Assembly: GCA_937896225.1 (NCBI GenBank)
Contig: CALBMZ010000056.1
Span: 1-39,241 of the forward strand
Reading direction: 5' to 3'
DNA from: an uncultured Alcaligenaceae bacterium
GTDB taxonomy: Bacteria > Pseudomonadota > Gammaproteobacteria > Burkholderiales > Burkholderiaceae_B
Length of the DNA: 39,241 nucleotides
Program-made: the position numbers and the translations under genes
The notes under the pieces: generated by a model
Told to the model about the DNA's origin: nothing
The model's database searches: none
Seen by the model: the letters and a program-made list of their open reading frames with translations, nothing else
In this document: positions 37,119 to 39,241 of the stretch, piece after piece
How the letters are laid out: every line of letters begins with the position of its first letter
Position numbering within the stretch: the stretch's first letter is position 1

Positions 37119-37869
37119 GTTGGTGCCAAATACTCCATACAAAAACTGATATAGCACCGAGTGCCAAAAAAGGGCCAAACGGCACGGCCTGCTGCCGTTG
37201 ATACCGCCCCATAAGCATGCCACCCAGTACCCAAAGACTTGCGCTCACACTTGCCATCAGGGTTGCCATAACCAACCCATTTAAACCTAACCATGCCCCT
37301 AAGCCCGCCAACATTTTGGCGTCACCCTGGCCCATAGGGTGCACTTTAGTGAAATAGGCATAGCCACAAGCCATCAACATAGGAATACTATAGCCCAAGC
37401 CCATTGCCCAAACATAATCAGCTTGAGCCAAAATAGCCGTTATGCTTATGCCCCCCTTTATTAACACTTGCCAAGTTAGCCCACTAAGGATCAACAGGCT
37501 ATTCAATGCGTTGGGTAAAATTCCTGTTTTAGCATCTACCGATGCTAACAATAGGCAATTTGATATAAAAAATAAGTTTACCAAAGCCACTTCCCACGAA
37601 TCGAGTGCACCGCATAGCCAAGCAAGAAACAGCATGGCTATGGGTAATACCGCCTCAACCCAAGGCAACAGCTTTACCGCTGGATAAGTTAAAGAATCAG
37701 GCTGTGACGTTTGATGTAATGGCACGCTTTCTGCATGCATGGCTAGGTTGATTTGACGTGTTAAACAGCGACTAAGCTTTTTCAACAACAAACCTACGGT
37801 GCCCCCAAATAGAGCCCAAGAGGCGAAAAATAAATAATTTGATTCAAAAATGCTTAGAATGTCATACAT
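37111..37869 (-). CDS. pilD: Type IV prepilin peptidase-like aspartic protease (PilD)
   Basis: This polytopic inner membrane enzyme, 252 residues, cleaves leader peptides of type IV prepilins or pseudopilins. Both catalytic aspartates are present: Asp112 in VDAKTGILPN and Asp183 in GQGDAKM (the GxGD motif), with GLGAWLG after it. The N-terminal cytoplasmic methyltransferase domain is shortened and lacks the paired CxxC zinc motifs of classical PilD, so N-methylation of the mature pilin may be missing. No pilB or pilC lies in the window, although they usually precede pilD. The gene order with coaE and zapD fits PilD. Confidence 0.85.
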   Translation of the reverse strand: MYDILSIFESNYLFFASWALFGGTVGLLLKKLSRCLTRQINLAMHAESVPLHQTSQPDSLTYPAVKLLPWVEAVLPIAMLFLAWLCGALDSWEVALVNLFFISNCLLLASVDAKTGILPNALNSLLILSGLTWQVLIKGGISITAILAQADYVWAMGLGYSIPMLMACGYAYFTKVHPMGQGDAKMLAGLGAWLGLNGLVMATLMASVSASLWVLGGMLMGRYQRQQAVPFGPFLALGAISVFVWSIWHQHA

Positions 37870-37899
37870 ATCGTTTTTTTATCAGTAAAGGATACTTCA
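37870..37899. promoter_or_regulatory. Divergent start region of pilD and nlpE-like gene
   Basis: Only 30 bases separate these two divergent starts. AAAGGA lies seven bases before the lipoprotein ATG on the plus strand. No matched -35/-10 pair was recognised; promoters probably extend into the flanking genes. Confidence 0.35.
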
Positions 37900-38649
37900 A
37901 TGGCTTTGTGGTCTCAGTGCGTGACGTCACCGCTTTTAACACCCCTGTATCGGGCAGCTTGGGTTTTGAGCGGTTTGCTCATTTTGGGCGGCTGTTCACA
38001 AATGCAACAGCCTGGCTACTACAACCCCCCTAAAGAAAACTCACAAACAGATGCTGTCGCTATAGCTGAAGCGGCTTATTCTCAACAAACCGTTCGTGCC
38101 CCATCGCAAATTCAGTTTGATATTAAAAAACCTGTTACCGCTTCAGGGCAAAATACGACTGTCGCTCAAAACAGTAGTTCTAATACCGCAACAAACGTTA
38201 CGAACAGTGACAGCATCGCAAATGAAACCATTACCCCTATTGGGCCTTCACCACAAGCACAGTTAATACCCATTGCACAAACTTTTGCCGGCACGCTGCC
38301 TTGTTTTAACCGTGAAATGCAATGTACTGCTCAACGCATCACCTTAACCCTTGCTCCCAACGGTCGCTGGCGTGCCCGTGCTGCCTATTTAGACCAAGCG
38401 TTAGTCAGTGGCAAACCGCTGGCCGAGCAAGGTTGCTGGCGTACCTACAACATGCCAAGACCAAATATTATTTTGCTTGATACGTCTGGTAACGCTAGGG
38501 CTGACTTAGCCATGTCTGCCAATAATGTTCTGCTTTTGCGTTCAATTAACGGCGAAACGCCCAATTTGAACTACACCCTAACTCGTCAACCTGATGTTGA
38601 CCCCATTGCGGAACTAGACCAAACACCCGCACCAAAATGTACTAACTAG
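37900..38649 (+). CDS. NlpE-like lipoprotein
   Basis: The 249-residue protein has a signal peptide with lipobox LLILGGC (Cys32), so it is lipidated in the envelope. A low-complexity Asn/Ser/Thr/Gln-rich linker (about 35-120) is followed by a C-terminal domain starting TFAGTLPCFNREMQCTAQRI. The TFAGTLPC stretch recalls the NlpE N-terminal domain, whose copies detect envelope stress and copper. Then come LTLAPNGRWRARAAY and QGCWRTYN, with several Cys. NlpE activates the Cpx system in E. coli; no cpxAR is in the window, so that role is only a guess. The family match rests on a short motif. Confidence 0.65.
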   Translation: MALWSQCVTSPLLTPLYRAAWVLSGLLILGGCSQMQQPGYYNPPKENSQTDAVAIAEAAYSQQTVRAPSQIQFDIKKPVTASGQNTTVAQNSSSNTATNVTNSDSIANETITPIGPSPQAQLIPIAQTFAGTLPCFNREMQCTAQRITLTLAPNGRWRARAAYLDQALVSGKPLAEQGCWRTYNMPRPNIILLDTSGNARADLAMSANNVLLLRSINGETPNLNYTLTRQPDVDPIAELDQTPAPKCTN

Positions 38650-38687
38650 TTTTGTGGTGTGGTGACCAGATATAAGGTTGAGATGAC

Positions 38688-38726
38688 GAGCCTGGTTTGA
38701 TCTCTTTTTCGACTAGGCTCTTTTTT
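38688..38726 (+). terminator. Intrinsic terminator after the nlpE-like gene
   Basis: A stem of about ten pairs with two wobbles (gagcctggtt / gactaggctc) and a loop of about 13 bases is followed directly by TTTTTT. It lies 38 bases after the lipoprotein stop and its right arm overlaps the 3' end of the convergent LuxR-type gene. Confidence 0.7.
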
Positions 38727-39111
38727 GTGGTGTAAACCAATTGTGACTCTCAACCAAAGCATCGGTTTTATTGATCGTTTGATCTAAATCATCTTCGATA
38801 CACTCACCCTGATCGCATACGTGTTGCGCAGACTCTTTAGCATCTGGCGCATCAGTTACATTGAATTTGTCAGCTGTATCGGTTGCAGTTTCAGGCTGTG
38901 AATATACCGTGCGAGCCAATTGCACGGCGTTTCGAACGCCCATTTTGTAAAAGATACGCGATCGATGCGCTTCGACCGTACGCATCGAAATGCCCAATTC
39001 CATTGCAATCAGTTTGTTTGATTTTCCTTCGGCAACGGGGTACACCACTTCGCGTTCACGTGGCGTTAATACGGGCCACCCCGCACCCGCTAATTCATCA
39101 AAGTTTTTCAT
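38713..39111 (-). CDS. Small LuxR/GerE-type transcriptional regulator without receiver domain
   Basis: The 132-residue protein is mostly one GerE helix-turn-helix: LTPREREVVYPVAEGKSNKLIAMELG, then ISMRTVEAHRSRIFYKMGVRN (about residues 15-65). There is no N-terminal receiver or autoinducer domain. The C-terminal half is acidic and low in structure, with two Cys (QHVCDQGECIEDD). The start at 39111 has GGAAGG four bases upstream. Small stand-alone proteins of this type occur in Alcaligenaceae; targets are unknown. It may be controlled from the palindrome-containing upstream region. Confidence 0.83.
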   Translation of the reverse strand: MKNFDELAGAGWPVLTPREREVVYPVAEGKSNKLIAMELGISMRTVEAHRSRIFYKMGVRNAVQLARTVYSQPETATDTADKFNVTDAPDAKESAQHVCDQGECIEDDLDQTINKTDALVESHNWFTPQKRA

Positions 39112-39129
39112 ACTACCTTCCCATAACAA

Positions 39130-39241
39130 TTATCTAAGGTAGTCTGGCAGACACTTGTCAATACGCAAAGCTGTCAAATCTGACAGGCGGTAGTTTCCCT
39201 AGGTTGGGTTGACATTAAAACTAAATATAATTTAATTAACA
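39130..39241. promoter_or_regulatory. Upstream region of the LuxR-type gene with palindrome
   Basis: Two TTGACA boxes occur on the minus strand (39156-39161 and 39172-39177). The first is 19 bases from TAGATA at 39131-39136, a possible promoter for the LuxR-type gene. A perfect inverted repeat ctgtca-aatc-tgacag lies at 39171-39186. A plus-strand TATAAT at 39226-39231 with TTGGGT 16 bases upstream could drive a gene beyond the window. Confidence 0.45.

Noticed and set aside
37119-37223. A longer start for CoaE adding 35 residues
   Set aside because: It lies within pilD and would put residues before the usual N-terminal P-loop; CoaE proteins begin just before GLTGG.
39209-39231. TTGACA plus TATAAT on the plus strand near the window end
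   Set aside because: Only 11 bases separate the two boxes, too short for a sigma-70 promoter; a weaker TTGGGT at 16 bases is used instead in the regulatory entry.

Overview
The window is an ordinary, gene-dense piece of a betaproteobacterial chromosome. The gene orders accB-accC-prmA-DUF3426-pfkB, RNB nuclease-tonB-aroE, rubredoxin-algH-ruvX-pyrR-pyrB-pyrC', pilD-coaE-zapD and the lysine/alanine-rich H1-like protein all point to Burkholderiales, most likely an Alcaligenaceae relative. The base composition looks close to balanced by eye, so this is not one of the high-GC members. The genus cannot be named from the sequence alone.

Layout. 1-1121 (+): the 3' end of an H1-like nucleoid protein and a YggT membrane protein. 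1186-7800 (-): a glycine-zipper lipoprotein, a PfkB kinase, a zinc-ribbon/DUF3426 protein, PrmA, the biotin carboxylase pair AccC/AccB, AroQ and a TlpA-like thioredoxin. 7879-15716 (+): Mpl (peptidoglycan recycling), a YqiA-like esterase, an RNase II/R-family nuclease, a TonB-family protein, AroE, LptG and ApaH. 15776-20547 (-): a tightly overlapped operon read rubredoxin, AlgH, RuvX, PyrR, PyrB, a pseudo-dihydroorotase and a PlsC acyltransferase. 20591-26790 (+): a divergent ThiD-like protein, ThiE, HemL, ArgJ, a DUF815 ATPase and a Nudix/ThiE-like fusion. 26728-37869 (-): PilD, CoaE and ZapD lead, with gaps of at most 26 bp, into a complete MdtABC-type RND efflux pump and its NodT-type outer membrane channel. 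37900-39241: an NlpE-like lipoprotein (+), a terminator, and a small stand-alone LuxR-type DNA-binding protein (-) with a palindrome in its upstream region.

Genes that work together: AccB and AccC form the biotin half of acetyl-CoA carboxylase. PyrB and PyrC' probably form an aspartate transcarbamoylase complex in which PyrC' is structural. The adaptor, two RND subunits and outer membrane factor form one export machine. AroQ and AroE are both shikimate pathway enzymes.

No CRISPR array, prophage, insertion sequence, tRNA or rRNA was seen, and no stretch over 300 bases lacks a gene. I did not find a clear new biological system. The most interesting points are enzymes that have lost catalytic residues (PyrC', the ThiD-like protein, the ThiE-like half of the Nudix fusion, the PilD N-terminal domain), repeat-built proteins, a 63-bp antisense overlap of two convergent genes, and an efflux operon joined to housekeeping genes.
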